Part shown: piece by piece, positions 1-13,104 of the stretch | How positions within the stretch are numbered: position 1 is the stretch's first letter | Layout of the letters: each line of letters starts with the position of its first letter | NCBI GenBank assembly: GCA_030620095.1 | Contig: JAUTXW010002490.1 | Span: forward strand, 77,001-141,000 | DNA: 64,000 nucleotides | Direction of reading: 5' to 3' | Source: Kuschelorhynchus macadamiae | Taxonomy: Eukaryota > Arthropoda > Insecta > Coleoptera > Curculionidae | Position numbers and translations under genes: made by a program | Notes under the pieces: generated by a model | Seen by the model: the letters and a program-made list of their open reading frames with translations, nothing else | The model's database searches: none | Told to the model about the DNA's origin: nothing

Positions 1-3000
1 CAACGTGCCATATTTCACAGGTTTATAATTTTTTAAATTTTCGTACGTCTATAAAAAATATTCATACGTCTATCGATTTTCATATGTTGGTAAAATATGT
101 CCTAAATAGGTAAAAACCATTTAAGTTAAACTAAAAATATTAGCTCATATCTATGTTTTCGAAACAGTTGTTTCATGCAATATTGGCCCCAATGTATCTA
201 TACAACGTATCGATAACTGGTTGGGTATCGATACAAAATATCGAATATCGGACCAAAAAGTATCGATACGTTAATGTATCAATAGTTATTGAAAATCTCT
301 AAAATAATGCAATAATTGCTGTGACTGACATCACACCGGGTTAACATTAGCTGGTTCGGTTAAACTCCGAAATAAGCTCAAAATATCGCGTATTCTGACA
401 TTAATTGTCTGATATAGTTAATTGCGAGTTTAACCAAATAATATTAAGATTAACCGATTTCGATCTTTAGCCTTAATACGATTATAACCGACGAAACTTA
501 AAATATATGTGCATTTTTGTTCTGCAAAGTTGTCTTCAAAACACATAGTGGTGCCCATAATATTTTTATATATTTTAAGAGCAGAATGCACCTAAACTAT
601 TGATTTTAGTATGTAAAAGATATTTTTTTGTTATTTTATAAACAATTTATTTAGAAACAATTTGAAAGAAATATTTTCTAATAATGTATTGTCAGATCTA
701 AAAGTTAGAATATTGTATTCTGCCATTCTTATATAGCTATATAGATATGTACGAGGGGGTTTGGATAAGGTAAGGAGCCTTTAAAAATTCTCAGGAACTT
801 GTCAGAGCTGGAATATAATTTTGAAACTTTACCTAAAGGAGAATCGAATCACTTGTCACGTCAAATAAAAATCCCACCCTGATAAAAATACTAAACTGAC
901 GGATTTTTTACTTGTCTTTAATTGTTATTTACTTATATTACCTTAATCTAGCCTTTAAATACTAAAATTAAAACTTTAATTTTCAGAATAGGATGAGTTA
1001 GTTTTTTTTTCTCAAAATAATGTATCAAGAGAAATAATTAAAATGTTTATTGTTGCATTAAAATATATGTAAACCCTAGTAATTTAAAATTTTAAGTAAA
1101 AGCCTAATAAAAATAAAATATTTATTTGGTGATGTTTTTATTTAATTTAATATGTTTTATATAATTAGTTTATTTTTATTTGATTTTGCTGTTTTCTTAT
1201 AATATTGCCAAACTAAGATCTCGTTGTATGTCCTGCTACACGTTATGTTTGTTTAAAATTATTTCTTTTGGAAAAGTATAAGTCTAATGTTTCAAATAAA
1301 TATACATATCTGACCATGCCATGAAAATATTTTATTAGGATCAAAACGTTTCAGTGCGTTTGAACTAATATTTAAACAGCATTCGACCAGAAACGTTGTT
1401 AAATTTCTAATAATTTTATGTTTTTTGCACATATGTTCTTTTTTAGTATCTACTGAAAGTGTACACTAATTCGATTATATACAATTGGACCTTAAAGATG
1501 TTCTTGTGTTTAGTTTTACTTTCTATAGTAACATTAAAAATTTATAATATGATAAGTATAACGATTTTTTCAAAAGTTTTATCAATAAAATATGATAGGG
1601 CTTGCGTATTTTTTAAAATTAATTTAGACAGGATTAATACACACATGAACAATAAATCATTTTAAAAAATCGTTGAAATCATTGAAGATGTTTTACTTAC
1701 AATATTGTAGTAGGATGCAGTGAGTGTTGGATTTTCTGAAACAGCAATAAATCGTATTTAAAAAACCTACCTAATGATCGACACCAACAGACGAAACGTC
1801 GAAATTAAAATCTGAGGTTACAGCTTTGTAGAGAGGAAAAAGTTGTATTAGGAATGCAAAATTTATATTAAGTTATTTTCGCAAATAGTCAGTAAAAAAT
1901 AAAAACTAAATTTAAATTTTTCGTTTTTTTACAGAATCTTATCGACTTCTCGGAATTTTGCAAATGATATATTAATATGCTTTTAAATGCGCAACTTTGC
2001 CCCCATTTAGCCGACCTTGTATCTGTTTTCGAGATCTCAGTGCTCGTACCTCGAAATTGTAACACCCTGTATTGGCAAATTTTTTTTTCATCTTTTTTTG
2101 CTTGCGGGTAGGCTAGCATTGTACGTTTCTAAGATCGAAAGACGAGTTTTTGGTCACATCTCAATGTTGGTTTGTCTGGCAAAATGTGAGCTAGACTGTC
2201 AATTAGTGTCAATGCCATTATCGATATTGGGTTAATAAGTGGTGCAATTATTGCTATTAAAACCTTATATTACCTATTGTCAAGCTGTCAGTGAAAAGTG
2301 ACTGATCGGATTACTCAAATCTTTCTCCGCCCAAGTTCAGAATTTCGACTGGACACCACCAGCAGTTTTAAAGAATTTCCGGTTTTCATTTTTAACCGTT
2401 CAGCAAATATTTCAAAGGCAACTGTAACGGATTCACAAGGCTATGATGTCCTGGTAAGTATCTAATGATGAGAGTGGAAGTATAGTTCTGATACCCCCAG
2501 CCATTCCTGAGAATTTTTTTAAGTATCTAAATCTTAATCATAGATGCTATAAATGCTCTCAATTGTTGCCACATCTCATCATTTTTATAATCTTAATACA
2601 ATTAACCATCAAATATACTTATCTAAGAAACAACAAATATACAGTAATTATTATGGAAGTTTAACGAAAATACGTTTTAAAATTTATGTTTATCTTTGGG
2701 TTAGTAATTTCACCTGTTTTATTTTAATTTCGATGTGGACATCAGAGATATGTAAAAATAGTGTTATTCTTTCAAAGATACCTTTTTTGTCGGTTAGAAG
2801 GCAGAACGTCTTTTTAACATTCGGTAGACTATAATTTTAGATCTTGAAAAAATTCGAGTTATTTATAATCTATACTTATCTATAATTGTATTTTTATGTA
2901 AGCTTTATATGACGTAGCTAAAACAGTTAGTGTTATTTTGTTCTCTTGATTTAATCTTAATATATTATTTGTATTAATTGGAAGTTTTTCCCTGTGTTTA

Positions 3001-4461
3001 GTTACAAATATATTGCTCTTCCCTCTATTTCAAATATCAATATTGATATACTTTCTTTACGTTAATAGAGTGATTTGAGAATATACAGTCTTGTCCAGAT
3101 ATGTACTTTAGTTATAGTTTGACAAGTAGATAAATGGTACTTTGGAGATTGATTTTTTTAGGTCATTTATGTATAGTCCAAAATTTTAAGCCTTCAGATT
3201 TCTAATGCATTGAATATGCACGGTCTAGTATGAGAAAGAAAGGAAAATAGATAATTCTAGTAATATTTAACTCATATTCCAGGGCATAGATTTGCTACTT
3301 TCTAGTTATGATATAAGTAGTTTATTTGATTGAAAATATCAACGCAGGAATGCTTTTGAATTTAAACATTCTATTGAATTGTTCGAACATTTTGATTTTA
3401 TGTTAATGCTACCATAAAATTTTATTTGGCTCTAATGTTTCTAATATGACTTTGTTTTAGCTTAATAAGTTTTAAACATATAATTGCAATATTCTCTACA
3501 TGATTTCGTGCGTACTTTTTGTTTCTGTCTCATTATGTTAATGTGTTTTGTGATATGGTAAATAATTTATCTTAATCTGGGTTAAAGGTAAGATACGTTT
3601 TTATGATTTAACTATGTTGCTTAGTTCCTACTGTAAGACCTATTTTTTAAATATTGAATTTAAAACTCTAATACTTGATTTTTTAAAGTAATTTATTTGG
3701 TATGTGAAAAGCCACAACTTGTGGCTTTTAATAAAAAGTTGAAGACAACTCTGGAAACTTTTTCTATATTTTAGTAATTCATGAATGGCAATTTTATGAA
3801 TGCCATATCATAATATTGGTAGGTAATTTGATTATTTATTAGATTATAATAAAATAGGCGTACCTATGTTTTAATACCTGGTTTTATTTACTGACCCTTC
3901 TCTAAAGTACAGAAGAAGCAATCTTATACAAACCTTATTGAAAAAGTTGTGCATTACAAAAATGGCTGAATATAAAGGTTTAAATAATTTTCACTTTCCA
4001 GTTATTGCAGAAAGGGGGTAAATTTGTTAGGCATGAAAAGTTTTGTGTAATTTTATTAGTTCGTAGTTGGAGACCAATCATTATATATCAAAAATTTAAC
4101 TAAAATTTGTAAAGTTTCAAAAATGTTATTGAATGAAATGTACAGGGTTCTTTTTATATTTTGTGCCCTACTTAGAGGCTTTATATTATGAGGTACAAAA
4201 AAACCTTAAGTACAAAAGTTAAAGGTTTTTTTGCATATTATCTTTTTGAAACGACGCAAAAAATAAATATACATTGTTGATGTTTGGATGAGCTGTTTTC
4301 GAAATATTTGAGTTTAAAATATTAATGCGTTAATAGTACTTTGTATCAAGGCGGCCTGGAAAACAAACATCTGATTTTAATATTGTTGTTGTGACATTTC
4401 AATATAGGTGAACTCATATTGTTATTACTAATTATTTGAAGAGCAAAAATGTTTCACTCAA
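1..4461. other. AT-rich non-coding stretch, no gene recognised
   Basis: Open frames here are short, AT-driven and without any recognisable motif. No splice-supported exon or transposase motif was found. It may be intron or intergenic DNA upstream of the zinc-finger blocks, in which case an unrecognised 5' exon could be hidden here. Confidence 0.5.
3707..3729. repeat. Perfect 11-bp-arm hairpin
   Basis: AAAAGCCACAA, one C, then its exact reverse complement. No gene adjoins it, so there is no reason to call it a functional terminator. Confidence 0.6.
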
Positions 4462-4781
4462 CCATGACACGAACAGTTCATTAAATAACGTTAATCAATA
4501 GAGATCAAAGTTATTCAAAAACGTTTTCCGTTCGACAGTAAAGGTTGCAAATTAGATTATTATTATTAAATTAGGAAATAACAGTTTAGAGAAATGTTAC
4601 TTATTTCATAAAAATGTTTACTTATTTCCGTGTAACGGACAAGGCTGCAAAGTTGATAATACATTAACAGTTATGTTTCAACATTAACAACTATCATGAC
4701 ACGAACAGTTCGTTGAATAACGTCAATCAATAAAGATCAAAGTTATTCAAAAGTATTTCCCACTACATCACAAGTTTGCAA
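4462..4781 (+). repeat. Direct repeat pair, ~90-bp unit, ~230 bp apart
   Basis: Copy 1 (about 4462-4550) and copy 2 (about 4692-4781) share the string catgacacgaacagttc, then a near-identical stretch ending agatcaaagttattcaaaa. Between and after them the shorter motif ttcc...aggttgcaaa recurs at about 4525, 4627 and 4845, suggesting a decayed minor repeat. Confidence 0.7.
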
Positions 4782-6049
4782 AAGTTTTGGAATTATATAC
4801 ATAAAAAGAGAGCTAATGTTCGTTTTTTGCAGTTTAAACAATATTCCGTTTGTTGTAAAAGGTTGCAAATGCTTATTGTTTGCAGTCATACACGCAGTAA
4901 CATAATTTATAAGTTTGAACACTTTTGGAATTGCGGTCAAATCACTGTCTATATTTTATAATGACTGGTTTATTCATGGGTCTCTGGATAAGTTCTGGAT
5001 GCGGAGTGCCCACAGAATTTCATAGCAAATTTAGTCAAATTTTTGTTTTTAATTACTAATGTTCTTAAAATATGTCTTTAGAGGATTTATTTTCCATTAT
5101 TTTTATTATCACATTATTAAAACTTCTAAAATTAAATACTATTCCGTCAACATCGTGTAAGAAGTTTTTCTAATGATCCTGCTCGATTCTTCTGGAAAAT
5201 GGATCTGCGTGTAATTGGCTGATTTTTTGGTATTAAAGTTCATACATATTCAAAAATGAATACTGGCCTACTCAGGTCAAACACACCGAGTGTGCTCTAT
5301 ATGCAGGGCGTCAAAATTTAAGGTTCGACCTAATAGTTTCTTGTAGATTCAGACATATAATAACTTAAAATTATTGTATTTAAAACGTATAAATAATAAA
5401 GAATCGTATGTGAAGAAAAATTACAGTGTCAGTTATGGTTTGTAATATAATAGAATATTAATAGTTCTGGCTGCGATTTTCTTAATCAAGTGAAAATTGA
5501 TATACTTTTTAATTAACAAAGATTAAAATATTGAGAGTATTCTAAACAAAAGAAACATTATACAGGGTTTATCATTGTATTGTTTACAAATGCTGAAATA
5601 TTGTGTGATTGTGTGTACTTAAATGTACCTGGAATTTAAAATCCTACATCTAGGGGTAAACTATAATGTAAAAAGCCTTTGAAAAATATTAAGGTTGATT
5701 TTAAGATGTAAAACATTCTGTTATCAACTTTATTTTTCAAAAACTTAATAAAAAGAAACCAAGTATCTATAGTTGACATTGATTAGCGCAGGTAAATTCT
5801 GAATTATTGTATTATTCAGTCCTGGATTAAGGGTGCGAGGTTTGCGGGGATGTAACGTTGAATAGCTGTAAGGCCGATATGCGGCGGAGCCCCGCGATGT
5901 ATGGGAAAAGGGGGAATAGTAGCTTATCAATTTTTGAAGTCATTATTTGTGGTATTTTTTTAGTCTTATCAGTTATTTGCTAAATACGCCTTGCAATACC
6001 TCGCACGGCTTAGAAGCCCCCAATGACTAAAAGGCTTAAATCCCTAAGT
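4782..6049. other. Non-coding; local GC-rich patch at 5820-5915
   Basis: No gene recognised. The patch at 5820-5915 (gcggggatg, gcggcggagccccgcg) is far more GC-rich than its surroundings and probably a transposon fragment. A 'tacagggt' mariner-type end occurs near 5560. Confidence 0.45.
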
Positions 6050-6260
6050 CCTCATGAGAGATTTTTTAGGATCTTTATGTTTCAAGATTCCTAGGTGCCG
6101 AAAAATTTGTTTTTTCGATTTCGTCGGTCTTCTTGTCTGTTCGCATTAGAATTAAAAAAACTACTCACCCGATTGACAAATTTTGGTCAAAAAATTAAGG
6201 GGCACATGGGGATGACCTGGTAACATGTTTGTAAAAATCCAGTAAGTCGAAAGAAAATGG
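6050..6260 (-). repeat. Dispersed repeat copy, related to 15.69-15.79 kb
   Basis: On the minus strand it reads gacagacaa..gaccgac, then tttttcggcacctaggaa, then a stretch ending in aaaaaatctc. The same order of motifs is found on the plus strand at about 15690-15790, so the two are inverted copies of one dispersed element. It abuts the Tc1 fossil at 6.29-6.55 kb and may be part of that element. Confidence 0.6.
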
Positions 6261-6289
6261 TAGCCTTATTAAAAGCTGAATTTATTTCT

Positions 6290-6545
6290 GTATTTAGTTG
6301 AATAGCACTTTGACTTGTTGCACTATTTTTCTTTCTTCTCGTTCCGTTAACTTTTTTGGTCGGCCACTTCTCAAAGCATTAACTACCAACAGATTTTTCA
6401 TTTTTAAACTTATTGACAATATACTGGACTGTTGCAAAGCTCCTGTTTCCTATTTCCCCAATCTTTCTATATAAATTTCCTTCATTGTACATTCTGACAA
6501 TAATTTTTCTCTCTTCACTGTGGTTTCTTTTTGTTTTCTTCCCAT
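6290..6545 (-). pseudogene. Tc1-like transposase, N-terminal fossil
   Basis: The minus strand reads from a plausible initiator (MGRKQKETTVKREKLL) through one in-frame stop (after IERLGK) to the typical Tc1 linker RSGRPKKLTEREERKIVQQV. This is the paired helix-turn-helix DNA-binding region that recognises the terminal repeats; the RSGRP..LTEREER link between the two helix-turn-helix units is characteristic of the family. The catalytic DDE part is absent: the frame closes after KVLFN and runs into the dispersed repeat at 6050-6260. It is a dead fragment of a DNA transposon, not a host gene. Family assignment is firm; the exact ends are not. Confidence 0.75.
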
Positions 6546-6625
6546 ATTGAAAGTGGTACCTTGCACACTTCAGTAAAAATGCTAATCAAACAACTCACCC
6601 GATTGACCGACCGAAAAATAGCTCT

Positions 6626-6637
6626 GGGGGGGGGGGG
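6626..6637 (+). repeat. Poly-G run of 12
   Basis: A 12-G run in a very AT-rich setting; a similar run of about 12 G occurs near 37234. Both lie in transposon-derived surroundings and could be places of sequencing error. Confidence 0.8.
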
Positions 6638-7451
6638 TTAACCCATAAAAACCCCCCATTAAATACGCCACTGAATACCTCGAGACAACAATTGCAATTT
6701 TACATTTTAAACATTTTTAACGCAATAATTCATTGTTTTGAAAATAATATGAACTGCAGTGTCACAGTGTCAAAGTGTCACGCACATCGACTTTTTCTAA
6801 CGGTCAAGTAGGTTTTTTTTTATTTTTATGAAACTTAAACCTTTGTAGAACAATTTTTTTTAAATATATTTTAAATTTTACTGTCACATTGTACTGTAAT
6901 CAGTGTGAAAAAATGTTCAACATTTTGCGAAAATTGATCAAAACAGTAAAAATTATAATCCGGACGATGTTCTTACTGAGGCTGAGACAGCAGCGATGCA
7001 AATATTACCGGAATAATTCTCCATACTTCCTACGGTAAAGAGTTCCAAGGAAGAGGTATTAATGAAGACGTCTAGCTGGTTTTAGCTCATCCATATAAAA
7101 CAAAATCGAAATACCTGAAAAAAAAAGGGGCTAATTTTAATTCTTACTCTAAGTAAGAAATCATCAAGCGATTGTGTCGTCTTGATAGAACCATTGTCGT
7201 TTTCTACTGGAAACATCGAAGATTTGACAAATCGAGTTCTTCAAAAACTATTTCATTCCGATTTTATACTAATGTTAATTTAAATAACGGGATAATGGAC
7301 CCTCCCGAACACCACATTTCCCGGCGATTTTATTTTTTTTGTAACCCACTGGTGGGCTGTGATTTATAACTCACTAGAGTGTTATTGCTTAGTTTACTTG
7401 TCTTAAATGACATAAATAATAATTTTATAGCTAGCAAGTGTTGGATACATA

Positions 7452-7745
7452 AATTAATGTGTTTTTGACGTTTCATTATGCAGATTTCCACACTGAAAAT
7501 AATTGTATTTGTATAGTGTGGTGTCAATCACGACCAACAAAATGAACGCCCATAGAAGTTGTTATTTGCATTGGAACTGTTGTTTAATAAAAACGTTATA
7601 GATGTTTATGTTTAAAAGTTATTAACTGGTTGAAGTTATAAACCAATTAATTTTTGACGTTTTCTTTCGCAAATTTCTACACTGGAAATAATTGTATATT
7701 GTAGTGTCAATCACGACAAACAAAATTAAAGCCCATAGAGGTCTT
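7452..7745 (+). repeat. Direct repeat pair, ~100-bp unit, period ~191 bp
   Basis: Copies at about 7452-7563 and 7643-7745 share tttttgacgttt, then acactg.aaataattgta, then gtgtcaatcacgac.aacaaaat and gcccatagag/a. No coding sequence is visible. Confidence 0.75.
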
Positions 7746-9315
7746 TATCGGCTGTCTGCAATTGTTTAAACAATGCGTTCAAGGATAAACAAATAGTCAT
7801 AACTCGTTAACAAATAAAATCACGCTTATTTGCATCACGTAGGCTATGCTTGTACAAAGTCCTAAATGTGTAACAAATTGCATAAGTGAGTGACATTTGA
7901 AAAAAAGCTCTTTTTAAGGATTATTTGCAGTTTTTTTGGAAATTCATAGGCGGAGTCCGGGTAAAAAGCGACTTTTCATACCTATTTCGTCTGTGTATCT
8001 TATGACCCCTGTTATACCGTCCCCTCGGGATAAAATCAACGCTTTTCCACCAGACACCTCAAAAGATAGAGTTTTGGAATATCTACAACAAAAACAAATA
8101 TTGTAGAACCAATCCGTTTTAATATAGAGGGTAAAAACATCAGTTTTCGGCCTTTAATTAATAACATTAATTAGATGTACTTAAATAATTTGCGCCAGTG
8201 GTGCCAGTTTTTCTCGTAATTTGATGTTCTTTTATGTTATGATATAATCAGATTTTGTGAGTGTAGGTCGATTGAAGGTAAGTGTTTGGTTTCATATTGT
8301 ACAATTTCATTGATTTTTCCTAATATTTTCTTTGTCAGTACGTCTGATATCAATTTTACTATTTATTTAAATTTAATAAAAATCAAATGGGTTTAAAATA
8401 TACTTCATTTCGAACGCTGAAAGCGTTTAAGTATTTTAATGCAAAAATAGCCGTCATTGGTCAATCAGCTACCGAAAACCATTTTTTTGCATTGGATAGG
8501 CTATTTTTTGCAGAAAAAGTTATGGTATTTTATGTATATAATATTTTCTAAATTTATATGTACAGGGTATGTAACAAAACTGTAATTTTTTTGTTAAACT
8601 TTCCTTAACGCCGAAAAGCTACAAATATTTTTAATTTAAATCTGATATTGGTGTATCTTGATAATAATTGACATGATATACGAAATAAAGTAATTTTTAA
8701 AATTTTCCGAAACACACGCATTTTTTTCGATATGTTCTTCACTAGATCTGACGGTTTTTCACAAGGACGAAATTGATTATATATTTTTTGAATTGTTGTA
8801 GTATATAGTAGTATTCAGCCAGGCTTCAGGAGCGTGTCAAATGCAGTTGTATAGTTTGTAGCTCTCGAATACCTGAGTAACAATGTCGGTCTTGGTGGTC
8901 GAGCGTTATTGTCCATAAGAATGAGCTGATATTATAAGTAAAAGGCACAAAAATATCTAAATAATTTAGTATAGTGTGACAAATGGCACTCGCCTAGTAG
9001 TGATATCCAGGTCGAACCCCCCACCTCGCCCTCTTGTTATCCGACTGTTCGAATCGTATTAATCTATGAAAACTGAAAGTGATTTAGAAATTCTAAAATT
9101 CACTAAGGATGTCTTGTAGTCGAAAGACCTTTGCTATGATTTTCTGGATATTATGCATGTTACACAGACAGGCTTTTTTGTTTCATTGATAGTTGTATAT
9201 TTCGCACAGGCATGCCTCGACTTTTTTATTAGAGTGGGCCAAATAGGTGGTTCTGAGAATATGGAAAGCTAAGGGTTGGAATATTGAAAGAAAAACTGGG
9301 AAAATATAAACATTA
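7746..9315. other. Non-coding; solitary mariner-type end at 8561
   Basis: No gene or recognisable element. 'tacagggtatgtaac' at 8561 resembles the TA + CAGGGT terminus of mariner elements, but no partner end was found. Confidence 0.4.
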
Positions 9316-9515
9316 CCCCTTATTCACTAAAAAGGTCTAAGAGTTAGACCAATTAGAACTCTTAGTTCACCACTTATGTTTCGCTTATGTCATTGTCATT
9401 TTGCAATTGTGACATTTCGAAAAATTATTTGTTCAATTGTTAAAAATGTCATCTTAAACCAATAACTGTCAAGTTAGACCTGATCTAAATTTAAACCTCT
9501 TTAGTGAATACGGGT
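9316..9515. mobile_element. MITE, ~200 bp, family 1 copy A
   Basis: It begins cccttattcactaaaaaggt and ends with the inverted counterpart acctctttagtgaatacggg. The interior contains gttagacc and, inverted, a later agttagacct. A second full copy is at 40821-41038 and a partial one at 24738-24800. No coding capacity, so a non-autonomous DNA element. The flanking TTA on both sides would suit a PIF/Harbinger-type 3-bp target duplication, but this is weak. Confidence 0.75.
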
Positions 9516-12029
9516 GTTTATTTCCATATACAAAAAAAAAATTAAGACGTTAAAATATCATGGCTAAACTAGTTTATAGTGTCAATCTTCGGCTGCGAGA
9601 TTTACCAAATTTAGCAATATTTCATTCTGCAATTAATCATTTGGTTTTGTTTTTTTAAAAGCTTTTATTTAAATTCACTTGTATGTTAGTTAATATGTAT
9701 GTTTGGATCTATCATTCAAGTAACTTTTGAAGCAGTTCCCGTTATCGGAATTGACTGAGATTTGGTACACCAGATCACAATAAAATATTATGGTGTCCAA
9801 TTGTGAATGTCTTATACAGGGTGCGTAAAAAATAAAGACGTCAGACGTCATCACACTTGATATGAAGTTTCAAGCTTGTTGGAAAATATTAAAAGTTTTA
9901 AAAGTTCTGTGTTTATCTAAAGTTAATTATTTTTTACTTTTCGGTTCAATAGTTTAAAAAAAAAAGCTTATTTTTAAATATTTTTGTACATTTATGTTAT
10001 TTGAAAATTTGTTTTCAACATTTTGTAAAGTTAACACCGACGTTATAATTTAAATGTAGTACTTCACCCATACTTGAATTTATTGATATAGAGAAACTAT
10101 TATATTGTCCTTTTGGTTTTCAATTTTTCCAGTTTTCGACAATTTTACGATATTCTTCTCTACGTCTTATTTCTGGAATTGTAATATTGGGTTTAGCACA
10201 TATCCTCGATTTCTTGATAAATTGTATTTAAGCAAATTGCTTCTGGAATCATTCTAGAATTACAGACTTGCCTTTAAACTTTTAATGCAGTTTAGAGCAG
10301 TCAATAAGTTTAAATTCTCCATTTGTAATGTTTTTTTACTTGCTTTTAAAATCATCGTTAGGACAGGAGAAACTAAATATAAACCAATCAAAAAGTCTCA
10401 GATGTATTTGTTACATAAGTTAACCAGTGCAAAATTTAAACATTGGTCGTAACAGTGAATGTACAACATTTCTGTTTACAGCTAAATTAAAGGCATGAGA
10501 TTTTCACAGCCATCGTAGAAGTTCCATCAAAATAGACAGTGCCCATTGAATAAAAATTGAGTTTTTTCACGTAAATAATTAGAATCGGTTCTGAATCGAC
10601 AGATGTCAATCTTCGCAAATTTTACAAAATGAAGGAATCAAAAAATCTTATTACGGCACGCAAAACAATTAAAGAAATATTTTTTCCATTAAAATTAGAA
10701 TTATGTCTTGAATTATAAAATGATGAATAGATGAAATTATATCTTTTTGAACTTTGTTGGTATACAAAGCTTTTTTTGCCCTTCTGTTTGTTGTAGTTTT
10801 TAGTAAAGGACCGTAATCAGATAAATTAATCTTTTTCTATCCCTACCGCCTATGATATTTGGTAGGTATTTTTAATGCATTGTAACTCTTACTTACCTAT
10901 CAAATAGCAGACATGTCTGTGCTTTATGCATAAGAAACGGAAAGCTTGTTAAGAGTTAGTAAGTACAAAAAATAGCTCGCGATGCCATCTTAAAATTGTA
11001 ATTTTTCAGATCTGAGTTACAAGGTTTTAGGATAAAGTTTAAACACTAAAGAAAGAGCCAATTATTAAGTAATAATATTTCACCTAATATTAACCTAAAC
11101 TTGCAGTTCTGATTGAATGTGATAAGTTACTCAAATATCTAAAAGGAGCCCCCGTTTAAATGAGTATTACTTATTTTATAATATTCCAAATAAAAATATT
11201 TTTATAGTGTCGATATGCATAATTAATGTATTTAAAGAGTCTCTGGCAACGGGCCAATCTTTTTCAAGGCAATTAAAGATTTATAATTTTATAAAAATGA
11301 TAACATGGCTCTCACGGCTTTGGTCAATTAAGAAATCATGTTTTTTTTGGGATTAGACCTTATAAAAATGGAATCACCGACGTTTAGCGTTGCATTGCAC
11401 GAGACATCTTCAGGGATCTTCATTCCACGGGATCAGAACACGGAATAAGTGTTAATTTTTACGTGTCTTTATTTTTAGAAAAGTACACTGGATTACGAGC
11501 CTTAATTAAATCCCATAACCAAACGCTAAGTTTTTTCCATGCGCAACCCATAAACTTAACCTGGCTGTTAACGATTCAGTAAAAATATATTAGGAATATC
11601 AAAGTTTTATGATGTCAAAGAATTTTGTATGTTTTTCGGTCAAAGTTTACTACGAGGCAAGCTTTAAACTATGAAATTAAGCATAGTAAAATCCTTATTC
11701 TGACTTTAAAGGAATTAAGTCCTAGAAGATGGACATCCAAATTTGGTAGCCTATTCGCTATTCAGAATAATTTTATACGCATTTTAAAATGTTTACCTAA
11801 GATAATAATGTTAACAGGAAAAATTGGAAAAAGAACAGGTCTCTGACCTCAAAAATAAAATGGAATCAAAAATTGTAAGTCTTGATTTTGATATTGATAG
11901 TGTAAGTATAAAATTTATTTTTTTTTACTTTAATATTTAATAAAACTGTTATATAGACACAAAGATATTTTGAGTACTGAAATTAAACTTAAATTATATG
12001 ATTCCTTAATTTTTTCGAATATTTTATAT
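9516..12029. other. Non-coding; solitary mariner-type end at 9815
   Basis: 'tacagggtgcgtaaaaaata' at 9815 looks like a mariner end without a partner. Otherwise no coding or structural signal was found. Confidence 0.4.
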
Positions 12030-12432
12030 TACGATGTAGTGTATTGGCCGGCTTTTTGTCAACAGGAAAAATAGTCGCTGCAAAAATTACAAAATGCATG
12101 TATTATTGCAGACTGCTTTTGTGATTTTCATTGCCTAAATTTGGACGAGCGGTTCAAGTTCATATGGCCCTGTTTAATATTCAATATTAACGAGGAGAGA
12201 ACTCTACAATATTTATTTGAAAAATCATGTAAAAGAAATGAGGTACATAATCGTTTAACTAGATCCGTATTCCTCTATGATATTCCAAGACACCGTACAC
12301 GTTTATTTCAGGGTTCATTCTCATATCATTCAGCAAATATATTCGATAAAATTATCAAGATGTCTCCCAGTACCCATTCGTTTAAAAAGAAAATTAAAGA
12401 ATTTGTGTTGGGAGAGCGTAGATAGATTGTGT
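12030..12432 (+). pseudogene. LINE ORF2 C-terminus (CR1/jockey-like), fossil
   Basis: The first part reads YWPAFCQQ, a stop, then SLQKLQNACIIADC, matching the LQ..QN.CIR region near the end of CR1/jockey-type LINE ORF2 proteins. The frame from 12141 (94 codons) continues with LFEKSCKRNEVHNRLTR, RHRTRLFQGSFSYHSANIFD and finally FKKKIKEFVLG, the usual closing pattern of these proteins (a helix ending in a FKK.LK.FLL-type motif). The reverse transcriptase core is missing, consistent with 5' truncation during target-primed reverse transcription. In-frame stops and a frameshift near 12140 show it is dead. It lies just before an hAT fossil on the same strand. Confidence 0.65.
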
Positions 12433-12579
12433 GCTTTCTGTTTAGTACATGACTATTTTCAGTTTGAAATAAAGGCTTTTTGCATTGTTTTCTAAAATTT
12501 TAAAAAATTCACAGAACTGTACCTTATTGCCAGGCAACTTTGATGAAATTGTTACTGGGGCAAATAATCCAAATAGTGG

Positions 12580-13104
12580 AAAATTCATTCAATAATTAAG
12601 AGAGCAAGAACAACAACAAGATGTTATTACCTGCGATTTAAAGAAAAATAGGTTTCATTTACTTAACGCATCTTTAGAGAAAAATATTTTACAAATGACT
12701 ACTAGATTCCAAAGTTTCGAAAATACTGTCAACGCTTTTATTTTTTTAAATCTACAAATTTTAATTCATTTTAATATCCGAAGAACTAACCAAAAATATA
12801 AGGCCGATGTGTCTGAAAATGTTGGAAATAAAATTTTACTGTTTAAATTATTGTTTGCCGGTGGTTTACAAGTTAACAACATAAGGGAACTAGGTAAATT
12901 TATATAACCTTCTTTGCAGTAGTTTATCTGACCTATGCCCCGTCAACAACTGCAGAACGCTCTTTTTCGAGATTTAATCAAAATATTTTTAAGAAATAGC
13001 CTGATCGAAGATAATAATTGGGAGTGAATCGGAGAAACCCAACTAGATATAGATCATTTAGTTAATAATTTTGTAAGGCTTAAAAAGAGAAGAATTTATG
13101 TTTA
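12580..13104 (+). pseudogene. hAT transposase C-terminal fossil
   Basis: Reading + with several stops: RFHLLNASLEKNILQM then TTRFQSFENTVNAFIFLN, a spacer, NVGNKILLFKLLFAGG, then APSTTAERSFSRFNQ, and after a break IDHLVNNFVRLKKRR. The order (F..FE.TV.AF.FL region, then the TTAERSFS dimerisation motif, then a basic C-terminus ID.L...F...K.RR) is that of the C-terminal half of hAT transposases of the zinc-finger-MYM/ZBED-like group. The S/TAERSFS motif belongs to the hAT dimerisation domain. Upstream catalytic and BED-finger parts are absent. Stops around 12909 and 12999 make it non-functional. Confidence 0.75.

Noticed and set aside
5745..5930. 61-codon minus-strand frame with SPFSHTSRGSAAYRPYSY
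   Set aside because: Explained by a GC-rich patch that looks like transposon non-coding sequence; no family resemblance.
9000..9025. ggtcgaaccccc as a tRNA box B
   Set aside because: No box A at a proper distance and no cloverleaf could be drawn.
12695..12907. 70-codon frame as an independent gene
   Set aside because: It is part of the hAT transposase fossil, as shown by the motifs before and after it.
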